A stretch of DNA of 64,000 nucleotides from Ruminococcus sp. (GCA_029055625.1 JAIDCY010000148.1:1-64000), one strand, 5' to 3'; shown: positions 9,473 to 20,354, numbered from the stretch's first letter. Numbers and translations: made by a program. The notes: generated by a model not told the origin, from the letters alone.

Positions 9473-11110
9473 ATGGATTTCAGAATACTTGCGGAAGTGC
9501 TTTTTCCGGATATAACGGAAACGCCGGAAGATATAGTAAAACGTTTTCCGGAACGGAATTTGCCGTCGGGTGCTTGTGTGACACGTATCGGACCAAGTCC
9601 GACGGGATTTGTACACCTCGGCAACCTCTACAATGCGATTATTGCGGAGAGGCTCGCCCACCAGTCAGGCGGAATTTTCTATCTGCGTATCGAGGACACC
9701 GATAATAAACGTGAGGTAGAGGGTGCGGTAGAGACACTGATAAACGCCATGAATTACTTTGGCGTGGAGTTCGACGAGGGGGCAACATCTGCCGGTGATA
9801 ACGGCATTTACGCACCTTACAGACAGCGTCAGAGAAAAGAAATATATCAGGTATTCGCCAAGTATCTCGTAAAACAGGGTAAGGCTTACCCATGTTTTCT
9901 TACGGCGGAGGAACTCGCTTCAATCCGTGAACAGCAGACCGCCAATAAGGAAAATCCGGGGATATATGGTAAATATGCTGAAAAAAGCCGTAACCTTACT
10001 ATTGAAGAGATTCAGGAAAAAATTTCCGCCGGTATTCCGTGGGTACTGCGATATAAAGGTATCGAGACCAACGAGTATATAACGGTAAATGATGCGGTAC
10101 GTGGTAAGCTGGAGATGCCACGTAATAACATGGATTTCGTACTTCTCAAGAGCGACGGCATACCGACGTATCACTTCGCACACGTCATTGATGACCATTT
10201 CATGCACTCCACACACGTTATCAGAGGTGAGGAATGGTTATCTTCGCTACCTATGCACGTAGAACTGTTTGACGTTCTCGGTTGGAAACAGCCGGTATAC
10301 TGCCATACCGCAACCTTAATGAAAATGGACGGCGGAAGCAAACGTAAGCTTTCAAAACGTAAAGACCCCGAACTTGCGTTATCGTACTATCAGCAGGAAG
10401 GCATTTCACAGGATGCTGTATGGGAATTTCTGTTAACTCTTCTGAACTCCGATTTTGAGGAGTGGAGGCTTGCGAATCCGGAAGCGGATTACAAAGAATT
10501 TCCGTATACTCTGGAAAAAATGTCAATATCGGGAGCTTTGGTAGATCTGGATAAGCTCCGTGACATCTCAAAGAACGTAATCTGTAATATGACTGCAGAG
10601 CAGGTATATAGCAAATGGCTGGAGTGGTGCGAAGTTTACGACAAGGATTTTGCGGAACTGATAAAGAAATATCCGGAAAGAACGCTGTCAGCCCTGAACG
10701 TCGGAAAAGGCGGTAAGAAACCACGTAAAGACCTTGAGACATGGAAGCAGGCTTGCGAATTTATGAGTTTCTGGTATGACGAGACTTTCACGATACAGGA
10801 CGATATTCTGAACGAATCCGATACGGAAACGGTAAAAATTTTCTTTGAAAAGTATCTTGAAACATATAATCACGCCGATGATTCTTCCGAATGGTTTGCA
10901 AAGGTAAAGAGTATCACGGAGGAGTTAGGATTTGCGGTAAAGCCGAAGGATTACAAGAAAAATCCGGACGGTTACAAGGGAAGCATAGTAAATATCACAA
11001 ATATGCTGAGGATAGCCCTGACGGGACGTGCCAACGCACCGGATATATGGGAAGTTTCGCACGTACTCGGTGAGGATATAGTACGGAAGAGAATTGAAAA
11101 ATTTATATAA
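9473..11110 (+). CDS. gltX: Glutamate--tRNA ligase
   Basis: RIGPSPTGFVHLGNLYNAI (HIGH region), RIEDTDNKREVEGA, KRKLSKRKDPELAL (KMSKS region). Confidence 0.95.
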   Translation: MDFRILAEVLFPDITETPEDIVKRFPERNLPSGACVTRIGPSPTGFVHLGNLYNAIIAERLAHQSGGIFYLRIEDTDNKREVEGAVETLINAMNYFGVEFDEGATSAGDNGIYAPYRQRQRKEIYQVFAKYLVKQGKAYPCFLTAEELASIREQQTANKENPGIYGKYAEKSRNLTIEEIQEKISAGIPWVLRYKGIETNEYITVNDAVRGKLEMPRNNMDFVLLKSDGIPTYHFAHVIDDHFMHSTHVIRGEEWLSSLPMHVELFDVLGWKQPVYCHTATLMKMDGGSKRKLSKRKDPELALSYYQQEGISQDAVWEFLLTLLNSDFEEWRLANPEADYKEFPYTLEKMSISGALVDLDKLRDISKNVICNMTAEQVYSKWLEWCEVYDKDFAELIKKYPERTLSALNVGKGGKKPRKDLETWKQACEFMSFWYDETFTIQDDILNESDTETVKIFFEKYLETYNHADDSSEWFAKVKSITEELGFAVKPKDYKKNPDGYKGSIVNITNMLRIALTGRANAPDIWEVSHVLGEDIVRKRIEKFI

Positions 11111-11122
11111 GAGGTAATAAAA

Positions 11123-13117
11123 ATGTCAGAAAAGAAAAAGGATTTTGTGATACCACGTCCGGAATTTCCGAAAAGGGCGATTGTCACCGGCGGAATGCCA
11201 TACGGTAACAAGGAACTGCATTTCGGACACGTCGGCGGAATGTTCGTATTTGCGGATACTTACGCAAGATTTCTCCGTGACCGCATAGGTAAGGAAAACG
11301 TAATATTCGTCGGCGGAACGGATTGTTACGGTTCACCGATTGCGGAGGGCTGGAGGGTTAAAGTAAATAACGGCGAATTTTCGGGAAGTCTGGAGGATTT
11401 TGTACAGAAGAATCACGACAAACAAAAGGAAACACTCGATGCATACGGAATATCGCCGGATTTATTCGGAGCTTCCGGACTGGGACGATCGAAAGAGATT
11501 CACGCAGAAGTTACCGACTGGTTTATAAGTTCGTTGTATAAAAAAGGTCAGCTGGATAAGATTACTACAATGCAGTTTTTCGACGAAAAAGCGGGTGTAT
11601 TCCTGAACGGACGGCAGGTTATCGGAAAGTGTCCGGTAGAGGGCTGTACATCTGAAAAGGGTTACGCCGACGAGTGCGATTTAGGACACCAATATATGCC
11701 GGAGAATCTGATAAATCCTGTCAGTACGCTTACAGGTGAAACGCCTTCAATGAAACCTGTCACAAACTGGTACTTCCGGCTTCGTGACTATGAAAAATTA
11801 CTGCAGAAATGGGTTGAGGATATGAAAAAAGATAAGTCAGTCCGACCTGTTGTATGGAAAACGATTTCTGAATTTCTTAAACCGCCGGTAATTTACGTAA
11901 AGCGAGAGTTTGAGGAAAAATATAACGAACTCCGTGATACCATGCCGGAACATACGTACATTGAGGAGAAGAAAAAGCCGTCATTTACGATAGAGTTTGA
12001 AAATTTACCGGATTGTGATGAGGCTTGCAAGATACTGACGGATAACGGAATAAGATACCGTACCGGAAAAACGTTAGTACCGTTCCGCCTGACCGGTAAT
12101 ATAGAATGGGGCGTACCTGCTCCGGTTATGGAGGGTGAAGAGGGGCTGACCGTATGGGTATGGCCTGAATCGTTATGGGCTCCTATATCGTTTACGCAGA
12201 CGTATCTTGAAAAATCCGGCAGAAACCGTGAAGAGTGGCGAGATTACTGGTGCAGTAAGGATGCTAAAGTATACCAGTTTATCGGACAGGATAATATTTA
12301 CTTCTACGGTATCGCAGAGCCTGCTATGTGGATTGCACAACAGGAAAATCCCGAAAAATCGGCGGATATTCCCGACGGTGAGTTACAGATGCCGGTTATC
12401 GTTGCGAATCATCATATACTGTTTCTCGATAAAAAGGCGTCAAGTTCCGGCGATGTCAAGCCACCTATGGCGGACGATTTACTGAATCACTATACCCCCG
12501 AACAGTTACGTATGCACTGGTTAGGACTTGGATTAGGTCAGCGTTCAGTAAGTTTCATGCCGAAACCATATAATCCGCTTGCAAATCCGGATGAGGCAGA
12601 CCCTGTTGTAAAAGACGGATTGTTACTGTCGAACGTGTTTAACAGAATGATTAGGACAGCTTTTTACACCACACAGAAAGAGTTTGACGGAATAATGCCG
12701 TCGGTAGCACCGGAAGAGAAGTTCATAAAGGAAGCAGAAAAAGCGGTACTGGAATACGAAAGGCATATGTCAAAATTTGCATTCCATCAGTGTACGTATG
12801 TTCTCGATAGTTATATAAGAAACGGTAGTAAATATATGTCAAAGAACGTAACAACGGATACCGGAGATAAGGAAAAACTTTCACAGGCACTGGCGAACCT
12901 GTTCTATATGATACGTATTGCAGGCGTATTACTGCATCCGTTAGCACCGTTTGGTACGGAAAAATTACGGGAATATCTGCAGGTAGACGAAAAAATATGG
13001 TCATGGGAGACAATCTCAGAACCGCTGACGTATTTCACCGGTGAGAATCACAGACTGAAATTCTTACCGCCTCGGACGGATTTCTTTACACGTCACGAGA
13101 GCCAGTTTGAAAACTGA
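11123..13117 (+). CDS. Divergent methionyl-tRNA-synthetase-like class I tRNA ligase
   Basis: AIVTGGMPYGNKELHFGHVGG (HxGH), FVGGTDCYGSPI, FIGQDNIYFYGI; KMSKS region reads FLDKKASSSGD. Confidence 0.85.
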   Translation: MSEKKKDFVIPRPEFPKRAIVTGGMPYGNKELHFGHVGGMFVFADTYARFLRDRIGKENVIFVGGTDCYGSPIAEGWRVKVNNGEFSGSLEDFVQKNHDKQKETLDAYGISPDLFGASGLGRSKEIHAEVTDWFISSLYKKGQLDKITTMQFFDEKAGVFLNGRQVIGKCPVEGCTSEKGYADECDLGHQYMPENLINPVSTLTGETPSMKPVTNWYFRLRDYEKLLQKWVEDMKKDKSVRPVVWKTISEFLKPPVIYVKREFEEKYNELRDTMPEHTYIEEKKKPSFTIEFENLPDCDEACKILTDNGIRYRTGKTLVPFRLTGNIEWGVPAPVMEGEEGLTVWVWPESLWAPISFTQTYLEKSGRNREEWRDYWCSKDAKVYQFIGQDNIYFYGIAEPAMWIAQQENPEKSADIPDGELQMPVIVANHHILFLDKKASSSGDVKPPMADDLLNHYTPEQLRMHWLGLGLGQRSVSFMPKPYNPLANPDEADPVVKDGLLLSNVFNRMIRTAFYTTQKEFDGIMPSVAPEEKFIKEAEKAVLEYERHMSKFAFHQCTYVLDSYIRNGSKYMSKNVTTDTGDKEKLSQALANLFYMIRIAGVLLHPLAPFGTEKLREYLQVDEKIWSWETISEPLTYFTGENHRLKFLPPRTDFFTRHESQFEN

Positions 13118-13123
13118 ACAGAC

Positions 13124-13212
13124 AGTCGGGGGAGCGTGCGTACACGCTGAGAGGGAGTTATACACTCCGACCCTTTGAACCTGATACGGATAATGCCGGT
13201 GCAGGAAGACCT
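13124..13212 (+). promoter_or_regulatory. TPP riboswitch (THI element)
   Basis: GGGGGAGC..CGCTGAGAGGG..ACCCTTTGAACCTGATACGGATAATGCCGGTGCAGGAAG consensus, upstream of thiS. Confidence 0.95.
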
Positions 13213-13221
13213 GATTTCACA

Positions 13222-13260
13222 GGGGGAACTGCAATTATTTGTAGTTTCCCTTTAATTTTA
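13222..13260 (+). terminator. Riboswitch expression-platform terminator
   Basis: GGGAACTGCAA-TTA-TTTGTAGTTTCCC hairpin followed by TTTAATTTTA. Confidence 0.8.
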
Positions 13261-13271
13261 GGAGGGATAAC

Positions 13272-13463
13272 ATGATAACAGTAAACGGTGAAAAGCTTGA
13301 ATTTTCGGGGAATATTTCGGGACTGCTGGAAATACTGGAGTATAACGGAAAACGTGTAGCGGTAGAACTGAATGAGAATATAGTACCGAAAACGGAATAT
13401 GATAATACTATAGTTTCCGACGGTGACAAGCTGGAGATAGTGCGATTTGTAGGGGGTGGCTGA
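13272..13463 (+). CDS. thiS: Sulfur carrier protein ThiS
   Basis: Small ubiquitin-like protein ending in VRFVGGG (C-terminal GG) at the start of a thi operon. Confidence 0.92.
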   Translation: MITVNGEKLEFSGNISGLLEILEYNGKRVAVELNENIVPKTEYDNTIVSDGDKLEIVRFVGGG

Positions 13464-13466
13464 TAT

Positions 13467-14102
13467 ATGATACCGTCAGAAAGGGAATTTTATAACGCCC
13501 TGAAAGAACGTCACGGCGAGGAGTTGCAGAAGAAAATAACGTCTGCAAAAGTAGCGGTATGCGGACTTGGTGGGCTTGGTTCTAATATCGCCATAGCACT
13601 GGTGAGGGCAGGCATAGGACGTCTGCATATAATAGACTTCGACCGGGTAGACGTTTCCAACCTGAACCGTCAGCAGTATACGGCGGTACAGGTAGGGAAT
13701 TACAAAACCGTCGCCATGACGGAAAATCTGAAGGCAATAAATCCTTACTGTGAAATAGTATCGGAAACGGTACGTCTTGACGGAAATAATATCCCTGAAC
13801 TTCTCGGAGATGATGATATTATATGCGAGGCTTTCGACAATCCGGAAGCAAAAGCGGTACTGGTAAATACGATACTGGAAAAGTTTCCGGAAAAGTACGT
13901 TGTGAGTGGTTCAGGAATGTCGGGACTTGGTACGGCTAACACGATAATTACAAAACAGGTCATGAAAAAATTATATCTTTGTGGTGACGGTGTAAGCGAT
14001 GTTGCCGACGGTACGGGATTATTTCTGTCGAGGGTAATGGTATGTGCAGGACATCAGGCGAATATGATACTCCGGATAATTGCCGGAGAACTGAATGTTT
14101 AA
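13467..14102 (+). CDS. thiF: ThiS adenylyltransferase ThiF
   Basis: [41 protein letters not shown]. Confidence 0.92.
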   Translation: MIPSEREFYNALKERHGEELQKKITSAKVAVCGLGGLGSNIAIALVRAGIGRLHIIDFDRVDVSNLNRQQYTAVQVGNYKTVAMTENLKAINPYCEIVSETVRLDGNNIPELLGDDDIICEAFDNPEAKAVLVNTILEKFPEKYVVSGSGMSGLGTANTIITKQVMKKLYLCGDGVSDVADGTGLFLSRVMVCAGHQANMILRIIAGELNV

Positions 14103-14115
14103 AGGAGATTTTTTA

Positions 14116-14883
14116 ATGGAAGACAAACTGATAATAGGCGGACGGGAATTTAATTCAAGATTTATATTAGGTTCGGGGAAATACTCGCTGAATCTGATTG
14201 AATCGGCTGTAAAGTACGCCGGAGCGGAGATAATAACCCTTGCGGTACGCCGTGCGAACTCGAAGGAACATGAGAACATACTTGACTATATACCAGAAAA
14301 TGTAACACTTCTGCCGAATACGTCAGGGGCGAGAAATGCCGAAGAAGCGGTAAGAATCGCACGACTTGCGAGGGAATTAGGTTGCGGAAATTTTGTCAAG
14401 ATAGAGATAATGCGAGACAGTAAATATCTTCTGCCGGATAATATTGAGACGGTAAAGGCAACGGAGATTCTCGCAGAAGAGGGTTTTGTGGTTATGCCGT
14501 ATATGTATCCGGATTTATACACCGCCAGAGACCTCGTAAACGCCGGAGCAGGTGCGGTAATGCCTCTTGCGTCACCGATAGGTTCAAATAAAGGATTGGC
14601 TACGAAAGAGTTCATACAGATTCTGATTGACGAGATAGATTTGCCTATAATAGTAGATGCCGGAATAGGCAGACCGTCGCAGGCGTGCGAGGTCATGGAG
14701 ATGGGAGCAGATGCGGTAATGTGTAATACGGCACTTGCAACTGCCGGAGATTTGCCGGTTATGGCGGAGGCGTTCAGACAGGCTGTACAGGCAGGCAGAA
14801 AAGCGTACCTTTCGGGACTGGGCAGGGTTCTTACAAGGGGAGCATCTGCGAGTGATACGCTTACCGGATTTCTGCATGATTAA
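14116..14883 (+). CDS. thiG: Thiazole synthase
   Basis: [88 protein letters not shown] upstream of ATG 14116. Confidence 0.96.
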   Translation: MEDKLIIGGREFNSRFILGSGKYSLNLIESAVKYAGAEIITLAVRRANSKEHENILDYIPENVTLLPNTSGARNAEEAVRIARLARELGCGNFVKIEIMRDSKYLLPDNIETVKATEILAEEGFVVMPYMYPDLYTARDLVNAGAGAVMPLASPIGSNKGLATKEFIQILIDEIDLPIIVDAGIGRPSQACEVMEMGADAVMCNTALATAGDLPVMAEAFRQAVQAGRKAYLSGLGRVLTRGASASDTLTGFLHD

Positions 14884-14919
14884 TATATTTCATTAAAAAG
14901 TGGTGAAAAAAATAATATA

Positions 14920-16173
14920 ATGGAAAATAATTATTTTATAGATTCAGATAAATTATCTGAAAGTGCATTGAGGAAAAAGCATGAACTTGAAAATAATCCG
15001 GCAGTACGTACAAATCATATGGAATACATGGACGGCATGGAAAAAATAAACTCCGATATTTGCGAAAAGATAATTTCCGCAATGAATAACTACGATTATA
15101 ATATATATACTCCGGAAGACGTACGGAAAGCGTTACAGCATGAACGGTGTACGATAGATGACTGTAAAGCGTTGCTGTCACCGTGTGCGGAAGCGTTTCT
15201 TGAGGAAATGGCGGAAAAAGCACGTCTGGAAACAAGAAAACATTTCGGAAATACGGTATATCTTTTCACGCCGTTGTATATCGCAAACTACTGTGAAAAT
15301 TACTGTGTATACTGCGGATTCAACTGTTACAATGACATAAAACGCATGAAACTGAATACAGAACAGATTGAGAAAGAAATGAAGATAATCGCAGATAGCG
15401 GTATGGAAGAAATCCTGATACTGACGGGGGAAAGCCGTACAGCAAGCGGTGTGGAGTATATCGGTGAGGCGTGCAGACTTGCGAGAAAATATTTCCGTAT
15501 GGTAGGGCTTGAAATATATCCTGTCAATACCGACGAGTACAGATATTTACACGAATGCGGAGCAGATTATGTGACGGTATTTCAGGAAACATATGACAGC
15601 GTACGTTATGAACAGTTGCACCTTATGGGACATAAAAGAGTGTTTCCGTACCGGATAGAGGCACAGGAAAGGGCATTGATGGGAGGTATGCGAGGTATAG
15701 CGTGTTCCGCACTGCTCGGATTATCCGATTTCCGGAAAGATGCGTTAGCAAGTGCGTTGCACGTTTATTATCTGCAACGGAAATATCCGCACGCTGAAAT
15801 ATCGTTATCATGTCCACGGCTCAGACCTATCATAAACAATGACAAAATAAATCCGCTTGATGTCCACGAAAAACAACTGTGTCAGGTACTTTGTGCGTAC
15901 AGAATTTTTTTACCGTTCTGTAATATAACGGTATCTTCACGGGAAAGCGAAAGTTTCCGGAATGGGATAGTAAAAATATGTGCGACGAAGGTTTCCGCCG
16001 GAGTGTCTACAGGAATCGGAGACCACGAAAGAAAGTATACCGGAAAGGAGCAGGATAGCGTACAGGGTGACGAACAGTTTGAAATAAACGACGGCAGAAG
16101 TTTCCGGCAGATGTATGATGATATGTCCGCCGAGGGTCTGCAACCTGTACTGAATGATTATCTTTATGTATAA
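14920..16173 (+). CDS. thiH: 2-iminoacetate synthase (radical SAM)
   Basis: CENYCVYCGFN CxxxCxxC cluster motif; thi operon context. Confidence 0.95.
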   Translation: MENNYFIDSDKLSESALRKKHELENNPAVRTNHMEYMDGMEKINSDICEKIISAMNNYDYNIYTPEDVRKALQHERCTIDDCKALLSPCAEAFLEEMAEKARLETRKHFGNTVYLFTPLYIANYCENYCVYCGFNCYNDIKRMKLNTEQIEKEMKIIADSGMEEILILTGESRTASGVEYIGEACRLARKYFRMVGLEIYPVNTDEYRYLHECGADYVTVFQETYDSVRYEQLHLMGHKRVFPYRIEAQERALMGGMRGIACSALLGLSDFRKDALASALHVYYLQRKYPHAEISLSCPRLRPIINNDKINPLDVHEKQLCQVLCAYRIFLPFCNITVSSRESESFRNGIVKICATKVSAGVSTGIGDHERKYTGKEQDSVQGDEQFEINDGRSFRQMYDDMSAEGLQPVLNDYLYV

Positions 16174-16738
16174 TATAATATGCGTTACAGACAGACGACT
16201 TTGTGAGGAAAATTTTCTGAAACGTCTTGAAAAAATAGTACAGACCGGCATAAAAAGCGTAATATTGAGGGAAAAAGACCTGTCCGATAGTGAGTATAGA
16301 ACGCTTGCGGAAGAGGTAGTAAAGATTTGCCATAGATACGGTAAAAAGTGTATATTGCACAGTCACCCCGATATAGTCGGCGTAACCGGTGCGGACGGTG
16401 TACACGTTACTATGAACGATTTCCGCAGAATGAAAAACAACGGTATTTTTACCGGTGTATCGTGTCATAGCGTCGACGAGGTACGGGAAGCGGAAAAATT
16501 CGGTGCGGATTACGTAATAGCCGGACACATTTTTCAGACGGACTGCAAAAAAAATCTCGCACCACGTGGACTTGAATTTTTAAGTCAGATATGCAATTCG
16601 GTAGAAATACCGGTCTATGCGATAGGCGGTATAGACAATAATAATATAGAATCCGTAATAAAAGCCGGTGCTACCGGAGGTTGTATAATGAGCGGATTTA
16701 TGAGGGGGAATATTTCTGAATATCAGGAAAATGCTTAG
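16154..16738 (+). CDS. ThiE/TenI-like (thiamine phosphate synthase-like; possible thiazole tautomerase)
   Basis: ICVTDRRLC, VILREKDLSDSEY, GADGVHV, AIGGIDNNNI; start may instead be 16166 (MYNIICVT). Confidence 0.82.
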   Translation: MIIFMYNIICVTDRRLCEENFLKRLEKIVQTGIKSVILREKDLSDSEYRTLAEEVVKICHRYGKKCILHSHPDIVGVTGADGVHVTMNDFRRMKNNGIFTGVSCHSVDEVREAEKFGADYVIAGHIFQTDCKKNLAPRGLEFLSQICNSVEIPVYAIGGIDNNNIESVIKAGATGGCIMSGFMRGNISEYQENA

Positions 16739-17336
16739 ACTTTACGCTATCACCGACCGGACGCATCTTGACGGTATGAGTCTTGAGACGGCAGTGGAAA
16801 AGGCGTTACAAGGTGGGGTAACGTGCGTACAGTTGAGAGAGAAGAATATATCATTTCCGGAATACGTATCGACGGCGAAGACGATAAAAGAAGTCTGTAG
16901 TAAATACGGCGTACCACTGATAGTAAACGACGATTACAGGGTAGCAATCGCAAGCGGTGCGGATGGCGTACACGTGGGTGCGGAAGATATGGCGGTAACG
17001 GATATAAGAAGTCACGTCGGCGATAACTTCATAATCGGAGCTACTGCAAAGACCGTTGAACAGGCACAGAAAGCACAGGCGGACGGTGCGGATTATCTCG
17101 GAGTAGGTGCGGTATTTCCGTCCCCGACTAAACAGAACGCTATCCGTATAACACCAAAAATACTGCGTGAAATCTGTCAGAGTGTGGAAATTCCGGTAGT
17201 AGCGATAGGCGGAATAAATGCGGAAAACGTCCACCTTATAAAAGACTGCAGACAAGCCGGAATAGCGGTAATATCGGCAATTTTCGGACAGCATGATATA
17301 ATAAAATCTGCTGAACGTCTGAGGGCGAAGCTATGA
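16731..17336 (+). CDS. thiE: Thiamine phosphate synthase
   Basis: LYAITDRTHLDG, VQLREKNISFPEY, PLIVNDDYRVAIASGADGVHVG, GATAKTVEQA, GVGAVFPSPTK. Confidence 0.93.
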   Translation: MLRLYAITDRTHLDGMSLETAVEKALQGGVTCVQLREKNISFPEYVSTAKTIKEVCSKYGVPLIVNDDYRVAIASGADGVHVGAEDMAVTDIRSHVGDNFIIGATAKTVEQAQKAQADGADYLGVGAVFPSPTKQNAIRITPKILREICQSVEIPVVAIGGINAENVHLIKDCRQAGIAVISAIFGQHDIIKSAERLRAKL

Positions 17337-17410
17337 AAAAGAAACTGAAAATAATAATTCCGGTGGTTGTTGCGGTAATTCTGCTTGTACCGGCACAGAA
17401 AGGAGCGTAA
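17333..17410 (+). CDS. 25-aa hydrophobic micro-ORF
   Basis: MKKKLKIIIPVVVAVILLVPAQKGA*; ATGA overlap with thiE stop; its last codons contain the AAAGGAG site for thiD. Confidence 0.4.
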   Translation: MKKKLKIIIPVVVAVILLVPAQKGA

Positions 17411-17413
17411 TTA

Positions 17414-18199
17414 TTGAAAAAAGTACTTACAATAGCCGGTAGCGACAGTTCAGGCGGAGCAGGTATACAGGCGGATATCAAGACAATGACCATGCACGGA
17501 GTATACGCCATGAGTGTTGTTACCGCCCTGACCGCACAGAATACTACCGGAGTACGTGGGATATATCCGGTATCTGCGGAATTTCTGAAACAACAGATAG
17601 ATGCGGTTTTCGAGGATATACGCCCTGATGCCGTCAAAATCGGTATGGTATCAACTCCGGAGCAGGTAAAAATAATAGCGGAAAGACTTGATTTTTACGG
17701 AGCGGAAAACATAGTCACAGACCCTGTAGCCGTATCGACAAGTGGTTCAGAATTAAGTAACGCTGAAACGTACGAAGTATTAAAAGATAAAATATTTCCG
17801 TTATCAATGTTAATTACTCCTAATATACCGGAAACTGAAAAAATTATCAGATTAAATATAAACAGTACGGAAGATATGGTGAGAGTATCGGAAAAAATTG
17901 CGGAAAAATACAGATGTTCGGTATTATGTAAAGGAGGACATCTTAAAGATACCGCTGATGATTTTCTTTACAGTATGGGCAAAGGTACGTGGTACAGAGG
18001 GAAACGCCTTACCGACAGGGAATTACACGGTACAGGTTGTACGTTATCCAGTGCGATAGCGTCGAATCTTGCGAAAGGTTACGGACTGGAAAAAAGTATA
18101 CATTACGCCAAAAAGTACGTGACGGAGTGTATAGAAAGCGTATCGGAAATAGGACACGGAAATAAACCGTTGAATCATATGAAGGGAGTTTTTAAATGA
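17414..18199 (+). CDS. thiD: Hydroxymethylpyrimidine/phosphomethylpyrimidine kinase
   Basis: [46 protein letters not shown] start. Confidence 0.95.
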   Translation: MKKVLTIAGSDSSGGAGIQADIKTMTMHGVYAMSVVTALTAQNTTGVRGIYPVSAEFLKQQIDAVFEDIRPDAVKIGMVSTPEQVKIIAERLDFYGAENIVTDPVAVSTSGSELSNAETYEVLKDKIFPLSMLITPNIPETEKIIRLNINSTEDMVRVSEKIAEKYRCSVLCKGGHLKDTADDFLYSMGKGTWYRGKRLTDRELHGTGCTLSSAIASNLAKGYGLEKSIHYAKKYVTECIESVSEIGHGNKPLNHMKGVFK

Positions 18200-19509
18200 G
18201 AGATTACAGTACACAGATGGAAGCGGGAAAAAAAGGCATCATAACGCCGGAAATGCAAGCAGTAGCGGAAAAGGAGTACATCACACCGGAGGAGTTATGC
18301 GGACTGGTTGCGAAAGGTGAGGTATGCATACCTTGTAACATTAATCATAAATCTATATCGCCGTCGGGGATAGGAACTAAAATGCGTACGAAAATAAACG
18401 TAAATTTAGGCATATCCGGCGATTGTAACAATTACGAAAACGAGATGAAAAAAGTAGAGACAGCGTTAAAATACGGTGCAGATGCGATAATGGATTTAAG
18501 CAATTACGGCAAGACAAATACATTCCGGAAACAACTGATAGAAAAATCACCGGCAATGATAGGAACTGTACCTATGTACGATGCGATAGGGTATCTGGAA
18601 AAGGATTTACTGGAGATAAAAGCGGAAGATTTTCTGAAAGTAGTAAAGGCACACGCAGAAGAGGGTGTGGACTTCATGACGATACACGCCGGAATAAACA
18701 GACGTTCTGTAGAGGCATTCCGACGTGACAAGCGGAAAATGAATATAGTTTCACGTGGAGGGTCTTTATTGTTTGCGTGGATGATGATGACCGGTAATGA
18801 AAATCCGTTCTATGAGTATTACGATGATGTTCTTGATATTCTGCGAGAGTACGATTGTACAATAAGCCTCGGAGATGCATTAAGACCAGGTTGTATAGAC
18901 GATGCGACAGATGCCGGACAGATAGCGGAATTAATCGAACTTGGTGCGTTGACGGAGCGTGCATGGAGTAAGGACGTACAGGTAATGGTAGAAGGTCCGG
19001 GACATATGGCGATTAACGAAATATCGGCAAATATGAAGTTGCAGAAGCGGATATGTCATAACGCACCGTTTTACGTATTAGGACCGCTGGTTACGGATAT
19101 AGCCCCCGGATATGACCATATAACTTCTGCGATAGGCGGAGCGGTTGCAGGTGCGAACGGAGCGGATTTTCTGTGTTACGTCACACCGGCGGAGCATCTC
19201 CGACTGCCTGATATAGACGACGTAAAAGAGGGAGTAATTGCAAGCCGTATCGCCGGACACGTTGCGGATATTGCGAAAGGTATACCGCACGCCACAGACC
19301 CTGATAATGCTATGGCGGAAGCACGGCACGTCATGGACTGGGAAAAGATGTTCGATATTGCGATAGACGGTGATAAGGCACGTGAATATTTTGAGAGTAC
19401 ACCACCGGCAGACCGTCATACGTGTTCAATGTGCGGAAAGATGTGTGCGGTACGTACTACAAATAAGATTCTGAACGGTGAGAAAGTAGAATTTTGTTCG
19501 GAAAAGTAA
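18196..19509 (+). CDS. thiC: Phosphomethylpyrimidine synthase
   Basis: [57 protein letters not shown]. Confidence 0.97.
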   Translation: MRDYSTQMEAGKKGIITPEMQAVAEKEYITPEELCGLVAKGEVCIPCNINHKSISPSGIGTKMRTKINVNLGISGDCNNYENEMKKVETALKYGADAIMDLSNYGKTNTFRKQLIEKSPAMIGTVPMYDAIGYLEKDLLEIKAEDFLKVVKAHAEEGVDFMTIHAGINRRSVEAFRRDKRKMNIVSRGGSLLFAWMMMTGNENPFYEYYDDVLDILREYDCTISLGDALRPGCIDDATDAGQIAELIELGALTERAWSKDVQVMVEGPGHMAINEISANMKLQKRICHNAPFYVLGPLVTDIAPGYDHITSAIGGAVAGANGADFLCYVTPAEHLRLPDIDDVKEGVIASRIAGHVADIAKGIPHATDPDNAMAEARHVMDWEKMFDIAIDGDKAREYFESTPPADRHTCSMCGKMCAVRTTNKILNGEKVEFCSEK

Positions 19510-19513
19510 TCGT

Positions 19514-19987
19514 ATGGCAAAAGTAGTAATGATATGTGGCAGGATTTGCAGTGGAAAAAGTACGTATTCCGAAAAGTTATGTACTGAAAGTAATGCCGTA
19601 TTGCTTTCTGTAGACGAGATAATGTTGACTGTTTTCGGACAGAATACCGGCGAAAAGCATGACGAATACGTAAGAAAAGTGAAAGAATATCTGTTGAAAA
19701 AGATACCGGAATTAATTTCTGTCGGCGTAAGCGTGATACTGGACTGGGGGTTCTGGACGAGACAGGAAAGAGATTTCACAAAAAATTTCTGTAAAATGCG
19801 TGGTATTGCTTGTGAGTTGCATTATATTGATATATCCGACGAGGTCTGGAAACATCGTATAAAAAAGCGTAACGAAACGGAATCCGGCGGAAAATCGGAG
19901 TTTTATTTTATCGATAAGGCACTTGTCGAGAAATTCAGTTCAGTTTTTGAAATCCCTGACAAATCGGAAATCGACGTATTTATATAA
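19514..19987 (+). CDS. P-loop ATP-binding protein / zeta-toxin-like kinase
   Basis: Walker A GRICSGKST at N-terminus, VILDWGFW motif; 4 nt after thiC. Confidence 0.75.
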   Translation: MAKVVMICGRICSGKSTYSEKLCTESNAVLLSVDEIMLTVFGQNTGEKHDEYVRKVKEYLLKKIPELISVGVSVILDWGFWTRQERDFTKNFCKMRGIACELHYIDISDEVWKHRIKKRNETESGGKSEFYFIDKALVEKFSSVFEIPDKSEIDVFI

Positions 19988-19993
19988 AAAAAA

Positions 19994-20026
19994 TCCCCTG
20001 AAAGTTTTTTCAGGGGAAGTTTTTTG
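19994..20026. terminator. Intrinsic terminator (bidirectional-looking)
   Basis: TCCCCTGAAAG-TTTT-TTCAGGGGA with A-run on the left and T-run on the right. Confidence 0.85.
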
Positions 20027-20037
20027 CGTTTTGCGTG

Positions 20038-20352
20038 TTAAATCATAATAGTTTCAAGAGTTTTCACAGAGTCGGAAATGTCTTCGATACTTTCAAAATC
20101 GACAACGGATTTACAGAAATATTGGTTTTTATCGAAACTGATGCATTCCAAATCCACCCAGTAACAGCCGTTATTTTCAAATAACTGGATAGTTCCCTGA
20201 CTGTTTTCAGCGGAAAGTTCAATCCTGTAATTATGATAGTACATTTCAGTTTTTTTCTGATAAGATGCATTTTTTACTGTAATTCCCATATCAGACCATA
20301 TATTTTTCCGTACATTGAACCAGTTATCAAATAAGCGGAATATATCGTTCAT
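20038..20352 (-). CDS. Hypothetical protein (104 aa)
   Basis: ORF 2 nt downstream of asnA on the same strand. Confidence 0.6.
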   Translation of the reverse strand: MNDIFRLFDNWFNVRKNIWSDMGITVKNASYQKKTEMYYHNYRIELSAENSQGTIQLFENNGCYWVDLECISFDKNQYFCKSVVDFESIEDISDSVKTLETIMI

Positions 20353-20354
20353 GA

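Noticed and set aside
10251-10742. 163-aa minus-strand ORF
   Set aside because: Antisense within gltX; no start context or motifs
16007-16528. 173-aa minus-strand ORF across the thiH/tenI junction
   Set aside because: Antisense to the thi operon, no domain resemblance
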